A DNA stretch of 13,128 nucleotides. It comes from Cyanobacteria bacterium UBA9971 (GTDB lineage Bacteria; Cyanobacteriota; Vampirovibrionia; Gastranaerophilales; UBA9971). The stretch covers positions 2,545 to 15,672 of the forward strand of contig DNRP01000045.1 of NCBI GenBank assembly GCA_003499955.1, read 5' to 3'. A model generated the notes under the pieces. The model was not told where the DNA came from. It made no database searches and saw nothing but the letters and a program-made list of their open reading frames with translations. Positions within the stretch are counted from its first letter, which is position 1, and every line of letters begins with the position of its first letter. The translations under genes and the position numbers were made by a program. Positions 1-6,264 of the stretch are shown here, in pieces.

Positions 1-119
1 AAATTGTGTTTGTTCGTTATTGATATAAGAGACGGCACTGTTACAGCAGCTATTATTGCCAGAACTGCCAGCGCAACAAGTATTTCTGTAAGAGTAAAAC
101 CTTTTTTTGTTTTCATCAT
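1..119 (-). CDS. Type IV pilin-like / type II secretion pseudopilin, N-terminal fragment
   Basis: This is the alternative reading of the distal part of the hicA frame as a separate gene. From the double ATG at 119-114 the protein begins MMKTKKGFTLTEILVALA and continues as a hydrophobic helix ending near VPSLISITNK. It has every element of a class III signal peptide: a short basic leader, Gly before Phe, Glu at mature position 5, and a hydrophobic stretch of about 20 residues that would anchor and polymerise the pilin. A prepilin peptidase would cut after the glycine and methylate the phenylalanine. An AGGAG stands 9 bases upstream, inside the end of hicA, so independent initiation is plausible. 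The rest lies outside the window, so major pilin, minor pilin and pseudopilin cannot be told apart. Confidence 0.8.
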   Translation of the reverse strand, partial: MMKTKKGFTLTEILVALAVLAIIAAVTVPSLISITNKHN

Positions 120-335
120 TTGGATAAACTCCTCGACTGAAATTTCAATTTCTCTTAATATTGCTCTGACAAGGGGAACTGCCAAATCTCTGCCCTTATG
201 ATTTGGGACTGTTGTTGTTTTTCCGTCAGAATGCCTGAAAAATACATGACTGCCTTTTTGTCTTACTTCAAAAAAACCAAGTTTTAAAAGGATATTTCTA
301 ATTATTTTGTAATTTATTACAGGAATAGGAGGCAT
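1..335 (-). CDS. hicA: HicA-like toxin, frame continuing into a type IV prepilin N-terminus (partial at window edge)
   Basis: Seen: read on the minus strand from an ATG at 335, the frame is open to the window edge. Residues 1-72 look like a complete HicA toxin, a small double-stranded-RNA-binding-fold mRNA interferase: N-terminal KIIRNILLKLGF, the GSHVFFRH block with the expected catalytic histidine at residue 30, TTVPNHKGRDL, and the C-terminal AILREIEISVEEFIQ. No stop follows. The frame continues MMKTKKGFTLTEILVALA, a prepilin signal with cleavage expected after Gly79, Phe80 as mature +1 and Glu84 as +5. The hicA start lies 2 bases after the hicB stop, with AGAGG at 346-350 as a ribosome site. 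Known: HicA proteins normally end at about this length. Inference: either a true fusion, or hicA has lost its stop and the pilin restarts at 119. The HicA identity is firm; the product boundary is uncertain. Confidence 0.8.
   Translation of the reverse strand, partial: MPPIPVINYKIIRNILLKLGFFEVRQKGSHVFFRHSDGKTTTVPNHKGRDLAVPLVRAILREIEISVEEFIQMMKTKKGFTLTEILVALAVLAIIAAVTVPSLISITNKHN
129..133 (-). promoter_or_regulatory. Ribosome binding site for the prepilin start inside hicA
   Basis: The minus strand reads AGGAG here, 9 bases before the ATG at 119. It lies within hicA codons for Glu-Glu-Phe. It supports translation starting at the prepilin ATG even though the hicA frame has no stop, so both a fusion and a free pilin could be made. 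Confidence 0.5.
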
Positions 336-337
336 TT

Positions 338-553
338 TTAAGCAACCTCTATCTGTTGAACACCTATAAATTTGGGGGTATCTTTTAATAAATCAGGATT
401 TTCCTCAATACAAAGTTCAAGTACTTCTTTAAGGTTTTTATTGAGTTCATCAAGTGTTTCACCCTGTGTATGCGCCCCGACAATTCCGGGAATTAAACCG
501 ACATACAGCTTTGTCTGTTCATCATATTCTATATAAGCAGTAAGAGTTTTCAT
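338..553 (-). CDS. hicB: HicB-family antitoxin (short form)
   Basis: A 71-residue protein with the HicB/UPF0150 signature: an N-terminal strand pair (TAYIEYDEQTKLYVGLIPGI), the GAHTQGETLDELNKNL block, then helix KEVLELCIEE. In the family this partial RNase H-like fold binds and neutralises HicA. No C-terminal ribbon-helix-helix or helix-turn-helix domain is present, so this is the short form, which might not bind operator DNA by itself. The ATG at 553 has AAAGG 9 bases upstream. The stop is 2 bases before the hicA start, so the order is hicB then hicA, the reverse of many hicAB loci, and the two are surely co-transcribed. A weak promoter (TATAGT at 589-584 on the minus strand, with a poor -35) would leave a leader of about 24 bases. 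Confidence 0.88.
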   Translation of the reverse strand: MKTLTAYIEYDEQTKLYVGLIPGIVGAHTQGETLDELNKNLKEVLELCIEENPDLLKDTPKFIGVQQIEVA

Positions 554-646
554 TTTTTATAGCCTTTATAAAATCTTAATTTAACTATAATTTAAGTTTA
601 CCAAATTATTCAGGCTTTTGCACAAAAAAATAACTGAAACACATTT

Positions 647-738
647 GTCATTGCGAGGAGCCTAAAAGAGGCGACGTGGCAATCTACCCGTTATTCTATG
701 GATAGATTGCCACGCTCACTTTATTCGCTCGCAATGAC
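647..738. repeat. 92-bp palindromic intergenic repeat (dispersed REP/MITE-like)
   Basis: The ends are exact inverted repeats: GTCATTGCGAG at 647-657 and CTCGCAATGAC at 728-738. Inner arms also pair: CGTGGCAATCTA near 674-685 and TAGATTGCCACG near 703-714. The RNA would fold into a long interrupted hairpin from either strand. It lies between the convergent ends of nothing: flgE stops 41 bases to its right and hicB starts 94 bases to its left, both on the minus strand, so it could end or process the flagellar transcript. A degenerate half-copy sits in the GH3 gene at 9608-9654. The type resembles short palindromic repeats dispersed in many bacterial genomes; copy number cannot be seen here. Confidence 0.8.
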
Positions 739-778
739 AGCTTTAATTTTGAAAAAATAATAAAAACAGTCGCTTTAA

Positions 779-2362
779 TTATCTTCCAAGGTTTACAATG
801 GTATCCATTATCTGGTTTTGAACAGAAAACGCCCTGCTGTTTGCCTCAACGGCTTTTTGAGCGAGAATCATAGCGGCAAATTCGTTTGGGAGATCTACGT
901 TAGAGGCTTCAAGACTTCCTGCGTCAATAGAACCAAGACCGCCCTCACTTCCTATTGCAAAAGTCGGAGTTCCCGCCGCGGCGTTAATAGAAAATAAGTT
1001 TCCGCCTATGGACTCAAGTCCTTTAGGGTTAATTACCTGTGCAAGCTGAATTTGCAATTGCGCGGGATCAACAACTTCTCCTGCTGTTTGACTTATATCA
1101 GTGCCGGTAATTTCTTCACTGCCTGATGAAGTATATTTTAAGCTTCTTGTCTCTTCGCCCGGTAAAGTTGTTACAGTAAGTCTTGCTCCGTTTGAATATG
1201 TAACTTCAAGAGAACCGTTATTGCTTATGGAAAAAGAAGTCGCCTTATAAGTATTAGGCAATTCAGTACCTGTAGTACTGGCTGCGGCTATATCAACTTT
1301 TGGAGTATCGGTTAATGCAAGTGTTGTATAAGGACCGCCGCTTTGCGCAAAATTGGCATCAGTAGTGAAAGTGCTTGTATCATCAGCAAAAGTTAAAGTA
1401 TCAGATCCTGATATTGTTATTATATTTGATGTTGCGTCATAAGATGCTGTACTGGTTCCACCTTCTGCTTCTATAGCGGTATTGATTGAAGCAACTACAT
1501 CATCATAGCTATCCCCAACGCCTATTGTGATTGATACTGCAGCTCCTCCATTAACTGTTATGTCGAAATCTCCATCATCAGGAAGCGGAGCAACAAATGC
1601 ATCACTTGTATAGGAAGCATTTAAGCCTACAACCGATGCAAAATCACTTGTGTCATCAGCAAAAGCTACTGTATCAGTTCCTGATATTACTATCTGGTTT
1701 GATGAATTTAATGATGCAACGTTAGTTGAGCTAAATGGAGCCCCACTCATTGTTGAATTAATTTTGCCAACAATATCTTGAATTGTATCGGTATCTTCAA
1801 CTTCAATTGTCTCAGGACCTATACCTGCAACATCAATTGTGAAATTTCCCGGCGTTATAGCTGTAGCTCCGCTAATAGTATTTGTTTCCGTAAGAACTAA
1901 AGAAGTAGGCATTTTTACGGTGGTAGTTCCGCCTGTTGAACTTGTTATATCAGAAGTTCCTACAACTTTTAAACCTTTAGGGTTAACAAGATTTCCTTCG
2001 GAGTCGGCGGAAAAGTTGCCGGCTCTTGATAACAGTGTTCTGTTAGTGGAATCCATAAGAGTGAAGAACCCTTCTCCCTGAATATTCAAGTCGGTGTTTC
2101 TTCCTGTAGTTTGAATAGAGCCTCTTCCGAAATTTTTGCTTATTTCGCTGATTGTAACACCTAAACCGACTTGTTTAGGGTTAGTTCCTCCGGTTGTTGA
2201 TGTAGGAACGCTTCCGGAAGAAAGTGTGTTTGAAAAAATTGTTTCAAAACTGATTTTGCTTGATTTAAATCCAACAGTGTTAATGTTTGCAATGTTATCT
2301 CCGATTACGTCCAACATCGCCTGATTGTTAGTAATACCGGAAATTGTTGTAAATAATGACAT
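779..2362 (-). CDS. flgE: Flagellar hook protein FlgE
   Basis: A 527-residue hook subunit; about 120 copies polymerise into the curved joint between rod and filament. Residues 1-35 carry the axial-protein N-terminus (SLFTTISGI, then DNIANINTVGFK). Residues 60-130 hold the conserved hook segment with GLGVTISEISKNFGRG and LNIQGEGFFTL. Residues 480-527 are the C-terminal coiled-coil helix (SNVDLPNEFAAMILAQKAVE through IVNLGR). Conserved ends with a variable middle are typical of the family. The middle (about 171-334) holds two copies of a flagellin-IN-like module, so the protein is longer than the roughly 400-residue enteric FlgE. The ATG at 2362 follows GGGGAGG at 2374-2368, a strong ribosome site 5 bases away. 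It is the last gene of the fliJ-fliK-flgD-flgE cassette. FlgF/FlgG share the ends but lack this length and are less likely. Confidence 0.93.
   Translation of the reverse strand: MSLFTTISGITNNQAMLDVIGDNIANINTVGFKSSKISFETIFSNTLSSGSVPTSTTGGTNPKQVGLGVTISEISKNFGRGSIQTTGRNTDLNIQGEGFFTLMDSTNRTLLSRAGNFSADSEGNLVNPKGLKVVGTSDITSSTGGTTTVKMPTSLVLTETNTISGATAITPGNFTIDVAGIGPETIEVEDTDTIQDIVGKINSTMSGAPFSSTNVASLNSSNQIVISGTDTVAFADDTSDFASVVGLNASYTSDAFVAPLPDDGDFDITVNGGAAVSITIGVGDSYDDVVASINTAIEAEGGTSTASYDATSNIITISGSDTLTFADDTSTFTTDANFAQSGGPYTTLALTDTPKVDIAAASTTGTELPNTYKATSFSISNNGSLEVTYSNGARLTVTTLPGEETRSLKYTSSGSEEITGTDISQTAGEVVDPAQLQIQLAQVINPKGLESIGGNLFSINAAAGTPTFAIGSEGGLGSIDAGSLEASNVDLPNEFAAMILAQKAVEANSRAFSVQNQIMDTIVNLGR
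1361..1852 (-). repeat. Two tandem flagellin-IN-like modules inside flgE
   Basis: FlgE residues 171-243 and 263-334 align at an offset of 91 residues. Each runs from a strand (NFTIDVAG / DFDITVNG) through a helix with INxxI-like spacing (IQDIVGKINS / YDDVVASINT) to IVISGTDTVAFADDTSDF / ITISGSDTLTFADDTSTF. The DNA is also alike: an 18-of-19 match links 1374-1392 and 1647-1665, exactly 273 bases apart. That suggests a fairly recent in-frame duplication enlarging the surface-exposed hook domain. Confidence 0.75.
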
Positions 2363-2420
2363 TGAAGCCTCCCCTTTATTATATTATTTTTTATAATTTT
2401 GTTTTTTCTTTTGTTTTTTT

Positions 2421-2518
2421 ATCATTCTGAGCTTTTCCTGTCATCTTGAGCAAAGCGAAAGATCTGTCTGTCGTTGTTATCTGGACAGATTCTTCGGGCT
2501 AAAGCCCTCAGAATGACA
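2421..2518. repeat. Palindromic repeat between flgD and flgE
   Basis: The left arm TGTCATCTTGAG (2439-2450), followed by AAGCGAAAGATCTGTC, pairs imperfectly with the right arm GACAGATTCTTCGGG...CTCAGAATGACA ending at 2518. A further ATCATTCTGAGC at 2421-2432 matches the right terminus better, as if two copies were nested or the left end partly duplicated. It is a different family from the 647-738 element: its ends read TCATTCTGAG rather than TCATTGCGAG. It fills nearly the whole gap between flgD and flgE, so the operon mRNA would carry a hairpin there. Confidence 0.72.
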
Positions 2519-2523
2519 TGCTG

Positions 2524-2970
2524 TTATGAACCCGTATCCGCCTCTTTGACGCTTAAAATACTGTTTATTGAGTATTCATTTCCGTTTACTACAACACTTG
2601 CTCCGGTAGAGTTAATTTTTGCTTCGCTTACCGTACCAGAAATTGTGTTTTCAGAATCATTCGGATTAATTAAACTTACGTTTTTGCCTATAAGAGAACT
2701 TGCCTGCATAATTTGGTTAGAAGAAGCCAGAGATTTGTTAAGCTTTTGAAGTTCGCTGATTTGAGTAAATTGAGCTTGTTGAGACATAAATTGGCTGCTG
2801 TCTGTAGGATTTAGCGGATCCTGATTTTTCATTTGAGCCATTAATAATTGCAAAAACGCATCCTGACCGAGTTCACTACTGCCTGTTGTTTTAGATGCTT
2901 TTTCAGCTTGTACTTTAGTTGTGTTGTTTGTTATGTCTACTAAAGCGCTGGATGTATTGATATAACTCAT
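2524..2970 (-). CDS. flgD: Flagellar hook capping / scaffolding protein FlgD
   Basis: A 148-residue protein that caps the growing hook and lets FlgE subunits fold at the tip, then is replaced by the hook-filament junction proteins. The diagnostic FlgD core lies at residues 33-77: ELGQDAFLQLLMAQMKNQDP, LNPTDSSQF, QFTQISELQKL. A small beta domain follows (about 91-142; SLIGKNVSLINP to EYSINSILSV), resembling the FlgD Tudor-like part. The Ig-like insertion of the longer enteric FlgD (about 220-230 residues) is absent, as in many short FlgDs. The exported N-terminus is Ser/Thr/Asn-rich and has no Sec signal, as expected for flagellar type III export. The ATG at 2970 follows GGGGTAGG, which overlaps the fliK stop region; the gap to fliK is 14 bases, so the genes are co-translated. 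Confidence 0.93.
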   Translation of the reverse strand: MSYINTSSALVDITNNTTKVQAEKASKTTGSSELGQDAFLQLLMAQMKNQDPLNPTDSSQFMSQQAQFTQISELQKLNKSLASSNQIMQASSLIGKNVSLINPNDSENTISGTVSEAKINSTGASVVVNGNEYSINSILSVKEADTGS

Positions 2971-2984
2971 TAAAACCTACCCCG

Positions 2985-4742
2985 TTATACTTTGTAATCA
3001 ACTCTACCTGTACTCATAACCGAAGATTGTCCGGCTGAAATATTTGATTCATTTGTTTCATTTTCGTTTTCTATTTCTTCGTCAAATTCATATAATTTAT
3101 CATTTAAAGAAGCTGAAGAGCTGTCTTTTGAATGATTTTGCTTATCAGATTGATAGTTCATGTTTGATGTATTTGCATTTTCTTGTTCTAAATTCTTATA
3201 ATTTTGCTCTGAATTCATATTTTGATTTGATAAATTGGGTTCTTGAACATTAACAACCATCTTGCCTACATTAATTCCTTGATCAGCCATATTTTGTTTT
3301 AATATTTCAAGACCTTTATTTAAAATATCTTTAACTTGATGATTTTCAGCCGTAATTTGAGCTGTTAAAACACCATTTTGAGAAACAAGATTAATATTTA
3401 CTTTGCCAAGATTTTCCGGTCTTAAAATAATATTAATTTGGGATTTGCCTGACGCATCCAACGAAATTTTATCTTTAAGCTGGTTAAGAACAGAATTTTC
3501 AAGAGTTTGCGGTTGTTTTGCGTTTAAAATTTTGTCAAATTGAGAAGTTTTTTGAAGGTCAATTTTTTGTAAGTTGTCTTCATTCGGCAATGCAGCCTGA
3601 TTTTGATTAATATTTGTTTTTAGTTCCTGTTGAGTTTGTTTTTGATTTTGGTTTTTTTCATCGGAAGTCATTTTTGAGGAAGAATTATTGACTTCAATAT
3701 TTGTGATAACGGGTTTTGCATCCTGATTATTAATAGTTTCAGCCAATTTCTCGGATACGGGTTTTAAAGTTTCAGTCTGCGGCTGTTTAATTGTATTGTT
3801 CAGTTTGTTTAAAACCTCTTCTGAGGCTAAAATTTCGGGTTTTTGAACTTGTTTTATCGCTTGATCTGTAATTTTCGTTTCAGTTTTTTTAAGTTCTTCA
3901 GGATTTATTTTAGCTATTTCAGGTTGATCTTCGGAATTTTCTTCAGCTTCAATATCAACAGGCTGTTGTTGTAAAAGGTTTTCCGCTTGTTTATTAATTA
4001 TTTTTTCGTTTGCGATTTGTTTTTGAATGTCTGTTAATTCTTCAGGGAGATTATTTCCCGAAGAATCTGTTGTAAGTTTATTTTGTAATGAAACATTTGT
4101 TGTTATTTGTTGTTGTTCAGCATTTGGAATTACATTGGTATTTAGAATGTTATTTTGCGCGGCAATATTAGGATTATTTGAATTAATATTTTCGGCATTT
4201 TCAGTTTTGACATCATTTACTTCGGAAATTGCGTCTTTTTTGTCTTCTTTAGTTTCGGAAACAAGTTCTTTAGCTTCGGAAATCGCGTCTTTTCTGTCTT
4301 CTTTAGTTTCGGAAACAAGTTCTTTGTTTTTGGAAATTGCGTTTTTTCTGTCTTCTTTAGCACTGGAAACTGTTTCTTTAGTTTCGGAAATAATTTCTTT
4401 TTTATCTTCTTTAGCTTCAGAAACGATTTTTTTCGTTTCTGATTGCACTCTTTTTTTAATTGGAGTGTCAATATTTTTGTTAGAATCCAATTTATTATAA
4501 AAACCTTCGTACTCGGATTTAAATTCCTTTGACTTAAAGTTTTTATTTTCGTTACGTTGTTCTAAATTTTTGTATGAGAATTTTTCTGTTTTATCAAAAG
4601 AAAAGTTATAGCTTTTGTTGGCTGATTCAAAAACATTTAAAAACCCGGAACCATTGTCTTTTGAACAATTTTTTTGAGCATAATCATTATCTTTGATATT
4701 AAAATCAAATTTAACAGTATCAATTAAATTTTTAATAGTCAT
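2985..4742 (-). CDS. fliK: Flagellar hook-length control protein FliK
   Basis: A 585-residue exported molecular ruler that switches the export gate (FlhB) from hook to filament substrates. Only the C-terminal Flg_hook domain is recognisable (about residues 420-500): LKDKISLDASGKSQINIILR, PENLGKVNINLVSQNGVLT, then VKDILNKGLEILKQNMADQG. The remainder is low-complexity Lys/Glu/Asn/Gln, as usual in FliK rulers. Residues 107-178 are four copies of an 18-residue charged helical repeat. The tail after 500 is Asn/Ser/Glu-rich. At 585 residues it is longer than the enteric protein (about 400), which may set a longer hook, but this is inference. The ATG at 4742 follows GAGGG 6 bases upstream. It lies 35 bases after fliJ and 14 before flgD, so it is mid-operon. 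The name rests on the C-terminal domain and on gene order. Confidence 0.9.
   Translation of the reverse strand: MTIKNLIDTVKFDFNIKDNDYAQKNCSKDNGSGFLNVFESANKSYNFSFDKTEKFSYKNLEQRNENKNFKSKEFKSEYEGFYNKLDSNKNIDTPIKKRVQSETKKIVSEAKEDKKEIISETKETVSSAKEDRKNAISKNKELVSETKEDRKDAISEAKELVSETKEDKKDAISEVNDVKTENAENINSNNPNIAAQNNILNTNVIPNAEQQQITTNVSLQNKLTTDSSGNNLPEELTDIQKQIANEKIINKQAENLLQQQPVDIEAEENSEDQPEIAKINPEELKKTETKITDQAIKQVQKPEILASEEVLNKLNNTIKQPQTETLKPVSEKLAETINNQDAKPVITNIEVNNSSSKMTSDEKNQNQKQTQQELKTNINQNQAALPNEDNLQKIDLQKTSQFDKILNAKQPQTLENSVLNQLKDKISLDASGKSQINIILRPENLGKVNINLVSQNGVLTAQITAENHQVKDILNKGLEILKQNMADQGINVGKMVVNVQEPNLSNQNMNSEQNYKNLEQENANTSNMNYQSDKQNHSKDSSSASLNDKLYEFDEEIENENETNESNISAGQSSVMSTGRVDYKV
4209..4424 (-). 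repeat. Four tandem 54-bp repeats inside fliK
   Basis: FliK residues 107-124, 125-142, 143-160 and 161-178 are four consecutive 18-residue units on the pattern VSxxKEDxKxxISxxKEx, for example VSETKEDRKDAISEAKEL. At DNA level the period is 54 bases, and neighbouring units share long identical stretches such as TTCGGAAACAAGTTCTTT on the plus strand. The alternating Lys/Glu pattern predicts a continuous charged helix. The array could change copy number by slippage or recombination without breaking the frame. Confidence 0.85.
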
Positions 4743-4777
4743 TTTTTACCCTCAACAAAATAAATCCCCGAATTTTT

Positions 4778-5224
4778 TTATCCCCGCTTTGCATATCTGC
4801 ATGTTGCTATTTCATCAATTATTAACATTTCATGTTTGTTTATGTTTTCTTTAAATTCTTCTAGAGCTTTCTCCTTTAGTTTTTCCATAACTTTTAGTGC
4901 TTTTAGTGCTTCCAGCATCAGCTTATTTTTTTCTTCAAGCTCTTTTTCCGCTATTTCTATTACTACTTTTTGTTTTTTTATGCTTTCTTTAATTGTGATT
5001 ATGTAATTTTGATGAATAAATATGATTGTATTATCTATCCCTCCGCTGTCTAAAGTTTCTTTAAGGCTTAAGACAGTTTCATCGAGAATCTTAATAAAAT
5101 TTGCCAGAACAAGATTTTCGCGGTGAAGTCTGTTTTTGGCTTTAGCAAAATTAAGCTGACAATCTTCAAGTTTTTTTTGCCGAGCATCAAGAACACTTTG
5201 CAGTCTGAATTTAAAACCTTTCAC
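4778..5224 (-). CDS. fliJ: Flagellar export chaperone / ATPase stalk protein FliJ
   Basis: A 148-residue, almost wholly alpha-helical protein. It has the FliJ N-terminal motif FKFRLQSVLDARQKKLEDCQ and the terminal helix motif LIIDEIATCRYAKRG. FliJ forms an antiparallel coiled coil that inserts in the FliI ATPase ring, contacts FlhA and recycles chaperones at the cytoplasmic base of the export apparatus. The start is GTG at 5224: GAGG lies 7 bases upstream, and the nearby ATG at 5228 is in another frame that stops after five codons. No FliI/FliH gene lies upstream here; a divergent regulator begins 311 bases away. fliJ is therefore the first gene of this transcript, whereas in many genomes it follows fliI. 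Identity rests on length, end motifs and the fliK-flgD-flgE context. Confidence 0.88.
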   Translation of the reverse strand: MKGFKFRLQSVLDARQKKLEDCQLNFAKAKNRLHRENLVLANFIKILDETVLSLKETLDSGGIDNTIIFIHQNYIITIKESIKKQKVVIEIAEKELEEKNKLMLEALKALKVMEKLKEKALEEFKENINKHEMLIIDEIATCRYAKRG

Positions 5225-5535
5225 CCATTAACCTCGAACCCACCAATTTACACATAAAAACATGTATGTATATAGAGATTAACGCATGCACAGGGTCTGT
5301 TCATCCCCTAAAAAAAGTATTTGAATTTTTGATATAATTTGAAGCTGTAATGCAAAAAACATGATTTTTTACAAAAAAATCTATAAATAGTATTGAAAAA
5401 CAATATAAAATAATAATTTATATTAAATTTTTGTTATATTGTCGATATTTTATAGGATGAATAGTATATTTTTAGTATAATATATTAAACTAAAAACCTA
5501 TTTTATAAGCATGCAGATGATTACAAGGTGTAATT
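5225..5535. other. Divergent intergenic region between fliJ and the response regulator
   Basis: This 311-bp, very AT-rich stretch has no convincing ORF or RNA gene. It must contain the promoters for the flagellar operon (leftward) and the two-component pair (rightward). Candidate rightward elements are an extended -10 (TGATATAAT, 5330-5338) and a two-box candidate (5439-5467). GCATGCA occurs twice, at 5284-5290 and 5509-5515, close to each gene start. No sigma-28 or sigma-54 consensus could be recognised on the leftward strand, so the fliJ promoter remains unassigned. Confidence 0.6.
5439..5467 (+). promoter_or_regulatory. Candidate promoter for the two-component operon
   Basis: TTGTCG at 5439-5444 (4 of 6 to TTGACA), a 17-base spacer, and TAGTAT at 5462-5467 (4 of 6 to TATAAT). 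Transcription would start near 5474, about 60 bases before the response regulator. An alternative further upstream is TGATATAAT at 5330-5338. In DNA this AT-rich such matches are common, so confidence is low. Confidence 0.3.
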
Positions 5536-6264
5536 TTGAATAAATCAATTTTTATAGTTGAAGATGAATCGGATATGCTGGATTTATTGGCTTTTATCCT
5601 TACAAAAGAAGGATTTAAAGTTTTTAAGTTCAATAGAGCAGACTTTGCTTTGACAAAAATGGAAGCTATAAGACCGGATCTGGTTCTTCTTGATGTTATG
5701 CTGCCTGATATGAGCGGACTCGAAATGTGCAAGAAAATAAAAGACAATCCGAAAACTTCGGATATCCCTGTAATTTTGCTCACTTCAAGAAATGATGATT
5801 ATGATGTTATTATGGGATTTAATTTTGGTTGTTCTGATTATATAACAAAACCGTTTAACGAAAAAATTCTTATAGCAAGGATAAAAGCCGCAATAGTTAA
5901 ATCATGTAAAGATTGTAATTGCAGTTCGAAAAATAATGGAGTTGTTGAAATTGGTAAATTGATAATTGATTTTTCAAGATTTGAAGTATCAATTAAAAAT
6001 AAACTTATTGATTTAACACCTCTTGAATTTAAACTTTTGCATTTTTTAACAAAAAACCAGAATAAAGTTTTTACCAGACAACAATTATTTAGAGAACTTT
6101 ATGAAAATAATGATAACCGAAGTGATAGAGCTATAGATATTTTGATTAACAGGATAAGAAAAAAAATAGGCTCATATGGAAATAATGTAGAATCTATTTA
6201 TGGTGTAGGATATAGTTTTAAAATTTCCAAAGAACAGGAAATAGGAAATTGCAAAGCAATTTAG
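5536..6264 (+). CDS. OmpR/PhoB-family response regulator
   Basis: A 242-residue two-domain transcription factor. The receiver domain (about 3-120) has the acidic pocket Glu9/Asp10, phospho-acceptor Asp53 in LVLLDVMLPD, Thr83 in VILLTSR, and Tyr102/Lys105 in DYITKPF. The winged helix (about 138-230) shows LTPLEFKLLHFL, the recognition region RAIDILINRIRKKIG and the wing SIYGVGYSF. Its partner should be the histidine kinase that overlaps its 3' end by 16 bases. The start is TTG at 5536, chosen because AAGG (5525-5528) is well placed, no in-frame ATG or GTG precedes it, and MNKSIFIVEDE is the normal family beginning. The linker between domains carries a CKDCNC cluster, unusual for the family. 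Targets are unknown; the divergent flagellar operon is one candidate. Confidence 0.93.
   Translation: MNKSIFIVEDESDMLDLLAFILTKEGFKVFKFNRADFALTKMEAIRPDLVLLDVMLPDMSGLEMCKKIKDNPKTSDIPVILLTSRNDDYDVIMGFNFGCSDYITKPFNEKILIARIKAAIVKSCKDCNCSSKNNGVVEIGKLIIDFSRFEVSIKNKLIDLTPLEFKLLHFLTKNQNKVFTRQQLFRELYENNDNRSDRAIDILINRIRKKIGSYGNNVESIYGVGYSFKISKEQEIGNCKAI

Noticed and set aside
4..201. Plus-strand ORF at the left edge
   Set aside because: Antisense shadow of the hicA-prepilin frame, which has clear family motifs on the other strand.
647..738. Long interrupted hairpin as a structured non-coding RNA or riboswitch
   Set aside because: Its exact inverted ends and its half-copy in the GH3 gene fit a dispersed repeat better; it lies downstream of flgE and is not in a gene leader with riboswitch-like motifs.
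4209..4424. CRISPR-like regular repeat spacing
   Set aside because: The 54-bp units are contiguous, degenerate and coding within fliK; there are no unique spacers and no cas genes.
4217..4471. Minus-strand Lys-rich ORF of 84 codons within fliK
   Set aside because: Alternative-frame shadow of the fliK tandem repeat.
4027..4500. Plus-strand Ser/Leu-rich ORF of 157 codons opposite fliK
   Set aside because: It is the antisense reading of the 54-bp repeats and Lys/Glu-rich fliK codons, which avoids stops by composition. It has no ribosome site or family resemblance.
5225..5535. Sigma-28 or sigma-54 promoter for the flagellar operon
   Set aside because: I searched by eye on the leftward strand and found neither TAAA-N15-GCCGATAA nor TGGCAC-N5-TTGCA with acceptable spacing.
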